A stretch of 64,000 bases of DNA. It comes from Dasyornis broadbenti (taxonomy: Eukaryota; Chordata; Aves; Passeriformes; Dasyornithidae). Below the pieces are notes generated by a model. It searched no databases. It was not told the origin of the DNA and saw only the letters and a list, made by a program, of their open reading frames with translations. Positions within the stretch are counted from its first letter, which is position 1; each line of letters begins with the position of its first letter. Below are positions 13,801 through 25,406 of the stretch, one piece after another. Both the position numbers and the translations under genes were made by a program. The stretch is from positions 815,706 to 879,705 of the forward strand of contig VZRN01004390.1 in NCBI GenBank assembly GCA_013397935.1. The letters are read 5' to 3'.

Positions 13801-16800
13801 CTAGAAACATTAAGAATAAAATCAGAAGTGTTACTAGTGGATCCTAGATTGAAGTATATGCTTCCACTATGATTTAGTAGTATAAGTCACAACATTTACA
13901 GAACTGCTAAAAATATTGTGGCATATTTGGAATTGCTAACATTTTAAGGATAAGAACAGACTGTTTTTACCTCACTAAGTAGGCTACCAGTTCACTTATA
14001 CTTCTCCTTCTCCAAAAGGTTAAAGCTACGTTCAGTCTCAGATTCCTGCTGAAGAGAACTTGAGCCATAGTTTCATGGTCCTGAGAAACCTGTGTTTTTA
14101 AAAATAAAGAAGTTTGCCACAAGTTAAGTAGCCAGCAATAAGACAACAGCTACTCTAATATAATAACCTGGTATATGATAATATACTTTTCTACCTGTAT
14201 GTTGATGAGTCGGTTTTAGAAATGTAGCTAACAATGGCCTTAGAGGCATAAATTTCACTTCAAGGGGGCACCAAAAGATTAGACCTACTTTACACAAAAG
14301 TTACAACAATAAGGTTTGGACCTATTTACCATCTAAGAGAGGTATCTAATAATTAAAATGAGCATTCATGAGCATCAACCTATAATTCTTACTAACTCTG
14401 AGAACTTTTAACTTAGATGACTATTAATTTTGACACAATTTAGACACAAGTAATGACATGTGTTATTGCAAACTCTGACAGAAAACGTTCATTTCTGAAA
14501 AAGCTTGTTCTCTGAATGAAGTTCAGGCATTTTAATTAATTGGACCTTGGATTGGAATGAACACTGAAGAACCACACACATCTCTCAAACCAGTTAAATA
14601 GTCATCTGTGGCCAGTGATCTGGGCCTTAGCTTCTCAGAAAATGAATCTTTCCCTGTCTTCATTTCTCTACCCTTCTTTCTGCAACCTCTTTACTGTAGC
14701 TATTCTGCGCTTTTCTTGAAACCACCAAATTAAACAGTGCAGAAGTGCTGCAGACTTGCACCTCCAGTCCACTGGACTCTCAGGGCTCTCTCCTCAAGGC
14801 AGCCCACATTTACAGCACCATGACAAGGTAGCATGGTGATAGTCTCTGATCTTACGTTCCCTGTCATGCCTCACTTTAAACACGTGCAAACCTCAATGAG
14901 TAACAAAAATCTATTGTGACAGAAATGCAAACTTCAACATAAAGGGACTTAAATGGCCTTCACTGTCACAACATGCATTTCATTTAACTATCTGACCTTT
15001 TAGCCAGTTTCAGAAGCCCTGCAAGCATCCACTATGTTTCCTCAACCATTCTTAACAAGAAATAAAGTCTTATACAAACACTTCAGTTAGTATCACACAC
15101 AGTAAGTTAATACTGCTGAAACACAGTAAATTGATACTGAAAATTGTCCTAACATACCTCACCAGTTTATTCCCATTGATCCACTAACACTTTCACACTT
15201 CTATAAACTTGTGTATGGACATGTGTCCTGCCAGTTCATGAAACTTAACCAGGTCAAAACAACATTCTCCTTTGATGCTGGTGCAATTTTAACCCAGTCA
15301 AATCTGGTAGATCTGAGCTTCTGACCCGACACAAACATGGAGATAAGTGGCAGGAACATTACTGTTGACAACTGTATCACCATAAACTGACAGAGACTGT
15401 AAATCACAAGATCGGATATTGAAAGAATTGCAGAAAATTAATCTATGTGAAAACTTTCACAGATCATTGCTAGGAACAGCTCTTTTTTAAACTGAAGTTT
15501 CTTCAAACTCTACCCACCTCTGAAAAAAATCCGCTGTATTTGGATGAGGGGCCTTCTGTTTGAGATGAGCCAGAGTCACTAGAATTCAGCAAGTGTGTAC
15601 GACTGTTGTGAAGTTTTGCTGGCAGATTCCCTGCACAAGCCAGTTCATTTTCTTTATTTGCCATGTCACAGCCCCTAGATTTAGGGCACAGTTTCTTTCT
15701 GTAACAAGACTTTGGAGTATAACAATGAATTTTTCTTTTACAATACACCACTTTGAAAAGAGAGAGGGGACTGGTCACCGTTTTTCCAACCGTTATTCTG
15801 CAACAATAAAGCAATATTTTAGTGAAGGTTGCTCTAAACTTAATAAACTGCATTATTATTTTTATACATATAATTATGAATTCAGCAGTCAGCTTTCAGG
15901 TTATTGAAAACATTTTTCCCCCAATGTATACCTTACTGACACTTGAGTTATCAGAATTAATGTCATCAATATTTTTCTCTGTTTTTATTAATGCAGAGAC
16001 TCATTATTATGGAAGAAAATACAAGAGCTAAGAATTGTCATTAAAAATCAAGACCTATCATCCATTTGTGTCTGCTTTGGTGTTGTAATAAATTTCAACT
16101 GCTTCTTCCTCCCTACCTCTGGTCACACTTTAAACTCAGATCTTAGAAAGCACAGCCCTCCTACCTGTTTGTGTATGACGCCAGCTGCTTTGGAGATTTC
16201 TTACCCTGGGAGAAAGGAAACAGAGAAGAAAAAAGCTGTATTACTAAAAAGGGTCAAACACTCCTATCTGTACTATTTAACATTAATGGTAACATTCACA
16301 TTGTGCACATCAGCAAGATAATGTTATGATCTTTCTTGTCAACACTGAGTCAAGATCATGTGAGTTTTAATACATAATTTCAATAAACAAACAGAGGATA
16401 TTGGCATCTTCACCACTGTTTGAAGAGAGCTTACAGCAAGTTTGCCTCTCTGGTGCTTCCTCTGTACTCCACTGCCTTTCTCTGCAGCCAGTAACACAGG
16501 TAAGAGGTTATAAAAACTGGTTTTGAGTAGCAAGAATCCAATGAAAATATACGTGTTACCAATATGGTAGATGAAGCTGCATGACTATAAGGCAGATCCA
16601 TCTCAATGCAAGTTTCACCTACTCTGCCTCTCACTCCTCTCACTTGTGCCATGTAGTTCTCCTGGTAAGAAAGAACTTTTTTTGTGATAGAATTCCTGTA
16701 TTGAAATATTCTTGGCTAGATAGCAGAAAAGCAGGTATGACTAAGACTGCATCAGTACCTACTACTCACATGGGCGATATGATGCACTGATCCATGCAAC

Positions 16801-17113
16801 CGCTGCCTGTACCTATTATAACACAGTTTTCATAATGTAATTGCTGTTCAAGTTAAAGTTCTATTGCACATCTAAACATCAAATACTTAGTAGTGCTGTG
16901 CTTCCAGTTTAGATTGCTCAGAACTATGAACTTGTTAAAATGTTGACTTCAGTTTTGTCAAAGGACATAAAAACCCAACAAACAACAGAAACAGCTTACC
17001 TCCTTCATGATCTTTTTAGTGGAAGAAGAAATTCTTTTTCTAGGGAGATCAATGGGATGACCTTCAATATGCAATACTTTCTGTTTTTTAACATTGTGAG
17101 CTTCAGATGCCAT
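10823..17113 (-). CDS. KATNBL1: KATNBL1, katanin p80 subunit B-like 1 (nine coding exons)
   Basis: The CDS joins, on the minus strand, 17113-17000, 16205-16165, 15797-15518, 14089-13971, 13800-13750, 13664-13575, 13003-12914, 12475-12382 and 10855-10823. This gives 912 nt, or 303 residues plus TGA, against about 304 in human as I remember it. Every junction is AG/GT and the phases fit. Residues 1-38 start MASEAHNVKK and contain a basic LPRKR patch. Residues 93-145 form the highly conserved linker RGCDMANKENELACAG... SSDSGSSQTE ... SGFFSE. Residues about 146-300 are the katanin con80 domain ([43 protein letters not shown]). From family knowledge, KATNBL1 binds the katanin catalytic subunits KATNA1 and KATNAL1 through con80, modulates microtubule severing in competition with KATNB1, is nuclear in interphase and goes to spindle poles in mitosis. 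It lacks the WD40 domain of KATNB1, which separates the two. The first exon is non-coding and not resolved here. Confidence 0.96.
12382..12475 (-). CDS. KATNBL1: KATNBL1 exon 9
   Basis: This exon has an acceptor tctctttcag and a donor AAG|gtaatc. It completes Gly262 and encodes NIHILKQQLSVLWEQENH through [13 protein letters not shown] (residues 263-293), the last large helical segment of con80. Confidence 0.96.
12914..13003 (-). CDS. KATNBL1: KATNBL1 exon 8
   Basis: This exon has an acceptor ttgttacag and a donor TGG|gtgagt. It encodes residues 233-261, [20 protein letters not shown] then SAHTEKAED, the most conserved con80 segment. It is 90 nt and phase 2-2. Confidence 0.97.
13575..13664 (-). 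CDS. KATNBL1: KATNBL1 exon 7
   Basis: The acceptor is ttttttaag just before TCTACAGG, chosen over the AG six bases further on because it restores Ser-Leu-Gln and the frame. The donor is AGA|gtaagt. The exon encodes LQEEKPYVSVGCCVDLLP... through ...KSKYE. It is 90 nt and phase 2-2. Confidence 0.95.
13750..13800 (-). CDS. KATNBL1: KATNBL1 exon 6, 51-nt symmetric exon
   Basis: This exon has an acceptor atgtttctag and a donor CAG|gtacaa. It encodes IQDLGVVVDCLPVLTN (residues 186-201) with split codons at both ends (phase 2 in, phase 2 out). Only 85 nt separate it from exon 7, a very short intron. Skipping would remove 17 residues in frame from con80. Confidence 0.94.
13971..14089 (-). CDS. KATNBL1: KATNBL1 exon 5, start of con80 domain
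   Basis: This exon has an acceptor taaaaacacag and a donor GAG|gtaaaa. It encodes residues 146-184 ([16 protein letters not shown] ... TFWRRRSISELVAYLV) plus two bases of Arg185. The TFW-R-R-SISELVAYL stretch is the first helical segment of the con80 domain that pairs with the katanin p60 subunit N-terminus. Confidence 0.96.
15518..15797 (-). CDS. KATNBL1: KATNBL1 exon 4, linker with KEN box
   Basis: This exon has an acceptor attgttgcag and a donor GAG|gtgggt. It completes Arg52 and encodes residues 53-145. The first 40 residues are lysine- and cysteine-rich and loosely conserved (CYRKK at 83-87). From RGCDMANKEN onward the match to the mammalian protein is nearly complete, including the serine-rich SSDSGSSQTE tract. 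It carries a K-E-N triplet at residues 100-102. Relative to the human sequence as I recall it, there appears to be one extra residue (Ile53) right at the exon 3/4 junction. Confidence 0.96.
16165..16205 (-). CDS. KATNBL1: KATNBL1 exon 3, 41-nt small exon
   Basis: This exon has an acceptor tctcccag and a donor CAG|gtagga, and encodes GKKSPKQLASYTN plus two bases of an Arg codon. It enters in phase 0 and leaves in phase 2, so skipping it would shift the frame. The KKSPKQLA core is shared with the mammalian protein. Confidence 0.92.
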
Positions 17114-17127
17114 AATCTCTCAAATCC
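17000..17127 (-). CDS. KATNBL1: KATNBL1 exon 2, first coding exon
   Basis: The ATG is at 17113-17111, so the 38 codons from MASEAHNVKK to ...KKIMKE occupy 17113-17000. The donor is GAG|gtaagc. The exon probably begins at 17127, after an acceptor reading ttgagaacag, which is pyrimidine-poor, so the 5' edge is less certain than the coding part. Fourteen bases of 5' UTR precede the ATG. The start is chosen because MASE..HNVKK matches the family N-terminus. Residues 24-27 (PRKR) with the flanking lysines look like a nuclear localisation signal. This is the most divergent part of the protein. Confidence 0.9.
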
Positions 17128-19960
17128 CTGTTCTCAAGGGAAAGATACTTCATTATATTTTCTAAACCATTCAGTCAACTTCAAAGGCAGCAAGCAAAAC
17201 CACATAAAAAATTCAACTATTTGCAAGATCTTCTGTCCTATAAATAACCCAAGACATCATCCTTTAGCAAATGTTAATAATGATAAGACCTCCAGCTAAC
17301 ATGTTGATGAGTATCTCAAGATCTGTATTTAGCTTTCAGAAAGAGGAAATGAAACCAAAATCATCCCAAGAAACAGAGGCATTGATTTTGTTTTCAGACC
17401 AGCTTGCTACACCTGCACTGAGGGGTGCCATACAAACAAAAATTCAAGTAAAGAATAATGCAATTTATGGGACTCTTTTCTCACACTATGAATCTCATCT
17501 GCTGCCTAAAGAAAAATAATTGGTTCCAAAACCGTTTACAAGTGAGAAAAGCAGCTAAAAACTGATTCCTGTTTTTCAGGAAGAAGGCCAACTTCATCAA
17601 AATAACAAACGTTGGAAAAAAAAAAAAGTGAAAGATCTTCCCCTTAATTTATAGGCAAATACATAACACCCTCCTTTCCCCCACCCCCCTTTTTTTTCAA
17701 AACAGAACTTTGGCTATTTTTCATACTAAACCCCACAACTTTATTCTATGTCTGAAGTACTTTGTCTTGAAATATGCATATATTTCTACAAGAAGCAACA
17801 CCAAGATTGAGACAGTTTACATATTATTTTGCATCTTTTTAAGTGATCAGAAGATCCATTGCTTGAGACTGGATTCAACTACTACATCATCACAGAGCAC
17901 TATTCTTAAAATGTTTTAGCAAGACACCCTATGCTACTTTTAGAAGACAACCACTTGCTGTGATATTACTGGGTTTTCCTGTGAAAGGCGAAACTCCGGT
18001 CCCCAACACGACTGCTCTAATCTCTCCCCTCCATCTTTAGCATCAGTCCTTTTACTCTATGTAGCAGATTTATCCCATATTAAGAACTTCAGCATTCAAA
18101 AGGCTCAGATACTGAGCACTGAAAAAGCCAGATGGGAAACAGCTTATCAGCCATGAAGATCTTTCTATGCACCAGCTAAAGGCCATCAATTAAAACAAGT
18201 AGGTGGCAGGCTCAAAACAACATAGCAGCTGTATTCTAAACATCAGGCACATTAAAATCCACATTGTAGGGTACAGTAGTAGAAAAAAAAAACCAAAAGA
18301 TTTGAGGATTTTTCTTTGGAACTGGATCAGTACTGAAGAATTTCATTTGAGACCTCTCTCTCAAAAAAGGGAATATTTACTGATGGAATCCCTCACCCTG
18401 TAAAATGGGAACAGGGAGCCCTCAGACTACAGCAAGAATTGCAAATGGCAGCATTATTTAGGGCAAGATCTTTAACAACTAGTTGTCAATATTTTTCCAG
18501 ATATAAATCTGGCTTAAGACTGGTTCATTAACTTAGTTTTTCCACACTAAGGGAAATTGACAGAAGAATTATCACTTTGTTAACTCTCCACACTTCCTAG
18601 TTCTTCCACATAGGCTTGCTTGTAAAGAAACTTTTCCCTTAAGTTTAGAAAACACGTCACAAAAACAAGCACCTTTTCCTCTGCTTATCAGACTGGTTAA
18701 AACCACTATTTGGACTCAAAATGGGCTGTATATTAAAATTTGAACTTGGAGCACAACACAAAGGCATATACTGAACAACTGAACTTTTGAAGAAAGGTCC
18801 AACCTAACAATCCTAAAATCCAAACAAATTCACCCTTTTATTCAGGGCAGTGATGAAGAGGACTTGGAAAAGTCTTGATTCTTCTTTTTGCTTCTAACCA
18901 CTGCTTGAGAATAAGACTGAGGGGAAAACAATCAACTTTGAAACAATAGGGGGGACAACCTCCAACCACCAGCGCTAAACCCCACAGAATCATCTCATCA
19001 GATGCTAAAAAAAATCCCTAATCTCTGTTTCTGAAGAATAGTCTTTTGGACTATTCCCATAACAAATTACCAGCTTACAATTCTTCATGCCTAACAGTGA
19101 CTAGAAGAGTAACTAATTCTTCTAACAGTGACTTTATTTTTGCTCCTTATTTTTGCTTTTTTAATAAATGATCTCAATCTACTCTCCTCTTTCACACTAA
19201 GTAGTACACAAGAATCTGATCACCAAAATAAGACAGCACTGTATAATAAGAATGCTTTTTGATTAAAAGAGATGTGGAATACCAGAAGGCTAGAAAGAAA
19301 TGTCTTACCAAGGAAACTCAATTAGCGTATCAGTTTTAAATACTGGGCTCTAAAGAGCCTAAGGTAGCATCTGAAAATACCTGAACTGGAGAGAGATCAT
19401 CCCGGACAAAAGGAAGTTCCCTACAAATGGTTTCACATGCCCAGGAGAAAAATAAAGAGAATTTTACACTCTGACAAATCTGACATAAGAATATATTGTC
19501 CCCCAGCCTCCCAGTTAAAACATGATGAGACAACAGAACTATCAATTCTTTCCTTAAAGACTGGTAACACAAACGCAAAAGGTCAAAAGATGATCAGATA
19601 TAAAGCAATGTCTGATGAAGCAAAGTGAAATCCTTATATATGACTTCACTGTCCAACAGTTTAAAGAGCTTTCCATAGTTTAACCTGTTGAGGCTCTCAG
19701 ATTATGCAGAAGTAGCAGTGAACATTTAAGCAGTAATGAAATAGCTGTGTTGTTAGCTATTCCATGAAGGTGCAGAACCTCTCACTTCGAGCTGACAATA
19801 CACCTAAAGAAATCACAGTGTTTAAAGACAGCCTCAAGGAAGATCCAGGCTGACATCTCTGTTGTGCTAATTAGTAAACAAAGAAATCAAGAACAGACTT
19901 AGTGGACACAAACAAATAATATAGTGGGAAAGATTCAACCTGGCTGTCACTAAGGCAACA

Positions 19961-20328
19961 AAGCTGGAGAAGAGAAGGCTCCAGGGTGACCTCACTGTGG
20001 CCTTCCAGTACCTGAAGGGGCTACAAGAGAGCTGGAGAGGAACTTTTTACCAGGGTATTTAGCGATAGGCCAAGGGGTAATAGCTTCAGACTGAAAAAGG
20101 GTAGGTTTAGATTGGATATTAGGACAAAATTCTTTACTGTGAGGGTGGTGAGGCACTGGAACGCATTTCCTAGGGAAGTGGTTGATGCCCTGTCCCTGGA
20201 AGTGTTCATGGCCAGGTTAGATGGGGGTTTGAACAGTCTGGGCTAGTGGAACGTGTCCCTTCCCATGGCAGGGACATTGGAACTAGAAGATCTTTAAGGT
20301 CCCTTCTAACCCAAATCATTCTATGAAG
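19961..20328 (+). mobile_element. CR1 LINE 3' fragment
   Basis: The fragment runs from the CTGGAGAAGAGAAGGCTCC motif through the GGTGGTGAGGCACTGGAA and TGGAAGTGTTCATGGCCAGG segments to CCCTTCTAACCCAAATCATTCTATGA. This is the diagnostic avian CR1 3' UTR and end, in sense orientation. It is 5'-truncated, as most CR1 copies are. It is opposite to the host gene's transcription. Confidence 0.93.
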
Positions 20329-21119
20329 TCTTGCTCTGCAAAATTAATGGAATTTATTGAGAGTATGTGGTAGTACAACATGGATAAAGGACAACTAAAT
20401 GATAGCCTCTATTTGAATTTCCAAGTCACTCACTTAAATCTTGAGGAAACTAAGAAACCAAGTGATAAAAGGGAAAGCTTTTGCATGTAAAAATACCTAA
20501 GGAACAGCCATAAACTGTCAAAGCAGTTTCCTCACAGCAGAAAATCACTTTCAGATCCATGGAGAAAATCTGCATTGGTTTATGCTGTTCAATATATTCG
20601 TAAGTTACCTCACAAAAGGGGATGAGTAGCTAAATGATGAAGACTCTTGACAATACAAAGTCATACCAGACTGTGAAGATGAGGGCTAACTGAAGAAGTG
20701 GAGAAGGACTGTGATGTACAATAATCAGAAGCAATGATTACAGATTCATATAAAGCAAAGTCTATGTGTCTGCAGGTACGAGAAAATTCTGGGTTCCTAT
20801 TGGAATCACATTCTCTGAGCTAGTAAGTGCCACCCACAGCAATATCTGGATATATGACAGTTTACTTTACATCATTTGGACTGCTCAGTGCTCCATATGG
20901 ATCAATAAGCAGTTAAAAAAATAAACAGAACATTGTTGTAACAGTGTATAGAACTAATTTGTGCATGCATTTCAAATACTGAGTGCAGGGTTAGTTCACT
21001 TTCTTTTAAAAAAAACCAAACCAACCCAAAAAGTAAAAAAAACTTCTGTATAAGTAAAAAAGAGCTCAAACAAAGGCAAGTTAAAAATTACATGGAATAC
21101 CTTCCATATAATCAACATC

Positions 21120-21390
21120 TGAGTAGATGAGTTTTTTCAGCCTGGAGAAGAGGCTACATATAGCTGACAGGTGAAATAAGACAAAGACCTACAAAATTAA
21201 TGGCTTGGAGAAGTTGCATAGAGATTGTTTCCTGTCTTGCCCAATATAAAAATAAAGGCTCAAAAGACAACAGCTGAAGGTCAGATCAAAACTAACACAG
21301 ATAAGCTCTGTGCAAATTATAATCAACCTGAACTTGCCACAGGATATTGTGGACCTAAATGTTTTACATGAATTCTAAGATAGATTGTGC
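21120..21390 (+). mobile_element. old CR1/L3-type LINE fragment
   Basis: The pieces TTCAGCCTGGAGAAGAGGCT, ATGGCTTGGAGAAGTTGCAT, GATTGTTTCCTGTCTTGCCC and GCCACAGGATATTGTGGA occur in the order typical of the 3' part of ancient CR1/L3 elements of amniotes. Divergence is high and there are small deletions. It is older than the other CR1 copies here. Confidence 0.65.
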
Positions 21391-24186
21391 TAAATCACCA
21401 AACAAAAAAAATAGACTGACAGTGATTAAATTCAGGTACACAACCCAGGCAGTCCAAACAGAGCAGAACACAAGCAGAAGAATCTGGTATATGCAAACCT
21501 AATAGTGCTAACATAAACTTAGTCAAGATCTTAAGAAACCAGCTTCGAAAGGCTCAGTAACACCTAACAAAATGCTGGCTGGCCAGCAAGTAAAACGATG
21601 AATGCCACAGGATGAAAGGCACTTTACAGGGCTCTTCACAACTTTCATTTCCTATTTGCTATCAGATATCACCTAGGGATAGCTAATTAGACAATACAGC
21701 CTCCTGTAATTTTGGGATATATACCGAGGGTTTTTAAGCTGACATTTGATACTAATTTGCAGAGTCAAACAATCTGTACCTTAATGTCTTTAATTTCTGA
21801 CCTTTCCCTTGCAATGAGCACAGCTAGTTGTATTTGATCGGGAAAATCTGCTATACTATCTCACCGAGGCCAATGCATATCCTTTGCCTTACAAAGTTTT
21901 TTAAAATAAACTAAGGATAGAATGTATGTCCCTTCTGCTCTGCTTTGGTCCATTGCAGAATCCTAAACTGCTTTACAACTGTAACAAGGTAGACTGCAAA
22001 TGTGAACAGAGATGAACAACTTCATTAGGATGATAGAAGCAAATTCCACCAAATTCCCCTATCTCATGGGCGATTTCTCATAACAGATGACAATCTTCCC
22101 TTCTCCTCCTTTTATTCTCTTCAATCTCCAGTAAGAAGAAGGTGGTTTGCCCCCACAGTAAACAGACAGTACCTGTGCAAGCTTTTCTTGGTAGTTCTAC
22201 TGGTATTTTCTATCTCTGATCTCTCCCAGATGCAATAAAACTCTTCAGGTAATACCAGAAATAGGCAAAGAATGTCAGCACAACAGACTTTCAAGTGCAC
22301 ATCTATCAAGGGCAAGTATTAACAACTCTGCCACTCCTTCCCATCGTTCTATGTTCTGGGCATGGCCCCCAGAGAGGGACAAACTCTTCTTGGCACATTA
22401 TGTAATCTACATGTGTATTAACATAACATTATTTTCTTATAGAACACAGGCTGGACTACTTTGCATGGCAGCAAGAAAAACATAAAATACTTAGATTTAT
22501 TAAGTCATTGGCAATACCTTTTAAAACACACACTCTTCCATCCTATTCCTTGTCCAAATTCTTAATAGCTATTTTATCCTGCAGCATTCCATGTACACTA
22601 GCCATTGCAAATGCTCGTGTGATTTTACCCCACGCTATAGTAACCCAAGCGCAAGTTCAAGGATGACAGTATTAAACTCAGATGAAAGAGCAAAATAATT
22701 GTTATTCCCAAGGAGGGGAGTTCATGCTTTGAAGGCATTCCAAATATGTATGCATCAGGTAATCAGAAATGATCAACTGATTTCACTGGTCATTATCAGA
22801 TTTATAATGGAGACAAGAAATTTCCAAGAATGGTAATTTCAAAATTTACTTCCAAACAGGTAATAAGCTTACAAAAATAAATTAGCATTATCTTATGATG
22901 TAGAAGTGATTTTATAACTCAGCATAATTTCCTTTTATTTTAGCTCTGACAAATGTTACAAAATCCATCTGTCTTTCTTTTAGAAGGCTTCCACATCCTT
23001 TGAATATGAAACAGTTTGTTCGCTTTTTTCAAATTCCTTTTTTAGTAATTGATGTACTGATGGTTGATCAGCTGTTAAATACCAAATTCACTTAAAAAAG
23101 GAAGTGGAGTTCAAGATTCTTAAGAGTATGTTAATGCAAAATTTTTCTGCAACACTATAAAGAGTGTCTTATATGCCAGCACATCACAGTTTTTTAATGT
23201 GCTACATCTGTCAGGCCATTTGTTCCAGTTTAAAGTTTCCTATATTGATAAAAACGACAGGAATTTTGCTAAATTTGCCATAAATATAGTATAGTAAATA
23301 CAAAGGCTATTTGAACAATTAGTTATGGTAAATTAGCTTATACCTAACATTTATGCTAATTTTCCTCTTACATATAGAATTTGTGTGTGGCCCACTGTCA
23401 GTCATAATTAACCTCCAAAACTGACCACAAGTCACAGTTCATTCAAGTTTAATGAGCATGAATCCAGGCATGCATTAGCTCTCCTTGTGGAGATAGCTCA
23501 GCTGTCTAATAACTGAACCTTATTCACATTTTCTTCAAAAAAAGTACAGCAAGAACTCAGTTTTCTGCATCTGAACGTATCATCTACAGATATGTTAAGC
23601 TGCCATAAAGTAATAGCAGTTGTCAGTGGTTTAGTCCTTTCTGAAGTCATCTTTCAAGAATGAGAAGATACTTCTACCTGTTGATTTTCACTTATGAACA
23701 CTCTGGAAATGTAAGTTCAGAAAAGTTTTATAACTGAGAGGTGTTATATAGGAAATAAATTTCCACTACACTGAAGCACCCACATTAATATTTCACAAAA
23801 CTCTTTAAGAAACTACTCATGAAATACAGCATTTTTTTTAAACCATTTATTGCTCAACACAAAGAGTTTAAAAAAACTGCAACAACAATTTTGAATTCAA
23901 ACCCGGAAAGAGACATACTGGAAAACCCCTCAAATTCCAAACTTAGTGGAGGCTAAGTGGGTACTCACTACATCCCCACTGGACTGAACTGTCTGACTAC
24001 ATTTCACATAGCTTTCACATGACTTTTTACGCTACCCTCAAATACACTTCTATTATTAACTGTAGTCTGTTTACAGTATTTGAAAAACCTTCTTACTTTA
24101 TAGTCAAGCTTCTTACCCCAGGACCAACACAGAGTTAATTAAAAAAACAAACTTATTTAAATTATTATTAAGTAATATCTATGAAA

Positions 24187-24252
24187 TATTTATTATACAT
24201 ATTATATATATAATATATATAATATATAACGTATGCTATATATAATATTATG
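24187..24252. repeat. TA-rich microsatellite
   Basis: Imperfect (TA)n/(TATAA)n array inside intron 1. Confidence 0.85.
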
Positions 24253-24302
24253 AACTATAATGAAAACAAATTTAGAAGAGAAGTTTCAAAAGTGGGTAAG
24301 TG

Positions 24303-24388
24303 AATATATATACACACAATTATAAGAATACATGCATATCAGAAAACCCCCACACACTTTTTAATATACATATATATATATATACACA
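24303..24388. repeat. second AT/CA microsatellite cluster
   Basis: Interrupted (AT)n with CACACA interruptions, ending in an uninterrupted run of about nine AT units and ACACACC. Confidence 0.8.
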
Positions 24389-25236
24389 CCTTAGTAATAT
24401 TATTTTTAATATATTACAATGAAATCCTGAGTTATAAACTTTAGGAATTCATATCAGTGGTAATCTGAGTTCAGTGAAATAACATTAGAGAAATTTAAAT
24501 CAAAACTACATGCACTGTTAATAAGAAATTAAAATGACATCTTTAGACAAGGACATGTTCCAATCAACAAGGCCAAAGAGGCAGAAACCTCCTTCTGTTA
24601 TGCTTTAATTCTGCTAAATATGGATAACTATTTTTTTTATTATTTCCCTGAGTACAGCCAGAGAATAATAGGAAGAAGAAAACAGGGGAACAGGAAAAGC
24701 AAACACGATAGTCCAAGAAGAGATGGACGAAAGCTGCTTTTAAGCAAACGGACTTAACCTTGCTCCAAAGCAGAGCACGTTACAAAAACAGAAACAAAAG
24801 GTTTCCAAGATCACCACCTAATCTCTATCCTTAAAAGATCTATTTAAAATGTCTTTATTTGAAATCCGCATGCCAAATCTTCCAGCACAACACTGAAAAG
24901 ATAATTTGAAGGCTTTGGAACAAAGTAATTAATGCAGGATCTGATCTTCAAGCACTGAAGATTCTTCCCCCCCTTCCTTCCCCCTGGAATCTGTCACACC
25001 CAAGAAATTAAATCCGTCAGCAGGCCTCACACCCAGCTTGTTGTCCTCCCTTTCGGCAGCACCAGAGCCTTCCCCGCTCTCCTGGCACGTATCTGCCATT
25101 GCACATGCCTGCCTCGAGCTGAGGCTGATGGCACCATTTTAGAAAGGGACCAAAGTGCCAGAACTCGCTCTCTGGAGGCGGCAGGCACGGCATACAGCCG
25201 TGCCGGGGCGCCGGGCGGGGGCCGCCGGGGAGCGGG

Positions 25237-25377
25237 NNNNNNNNNNNNNNNNNNNNNNNNNNNNNNNNNNNNNNNNNNNNNNNNNNNNNNNNNNNNNNNN
25301 NNNNNNNNNNNNNNNNNNNNNNNNNNNNNNNNNNNNNNNNNNNNNNNNNNNNNNNNNNNNNNNNNNNNNNNNNNNNN
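25237..25377. other. assembly gap (141 N)
   Basis: A run of N flanked on both sides by sequence of extreme GC content. This is typical of GC-rich promoter dropout in avian assemblies. No good minus-strand splice donor is visible on either side within the island, so exon 1 and its donor may be in the gap. Confidence 0.98.
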
Positions 25378-25392
25378 CCGCGCGGCATCGCG

Positions 25393-25406
25393 GCGCCCTC
25401 TGCCGG
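25393..25406 (-). promoter_or_regulatory. CTCF-like motif, minus orientation
   Basis: The minus strand reads CCGGCAGAGGGCGC, matching 13 of 14 positions of the core consensus CCASYAGRKGGCRS (mismatch at the third base). It lies in the KATNBL1 CpG island. Confidence 0.6.

Larger units (their letters stand above)
10856..16999 (-). other. KATNBL1: KATNBL1 introns 2-9
   Basis: The introns between coding exons are about 0.79, 0.37, 1.43, 0.17, 0.085, 0.57, 0.44 and 1.5 kb in transcript order. All begin GT and end AG. I see no repeats of recognisable family in them. A two-copy 24-nt direct repeat (ACACAGTAA...) lies at about 15097-15140. Confidence 0.85.
17128..25236 (-). other. KATNBL1: KATNBL1 intron 1 (5' UTR intron)
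   Basis: This non-coding AT-rich stretch lies between the CpG-island promoter and the first coding exon. It contains two CR1-type LINE fragments (about 19.96 and 21.12 kb), a TA-rich microsatellite cluster near 24.2-24.4 kb and several homopolymer runs. No coding exon was recognised. The upstream boundary is approximate because exon 1 is not visible. Confidence 0.6.
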
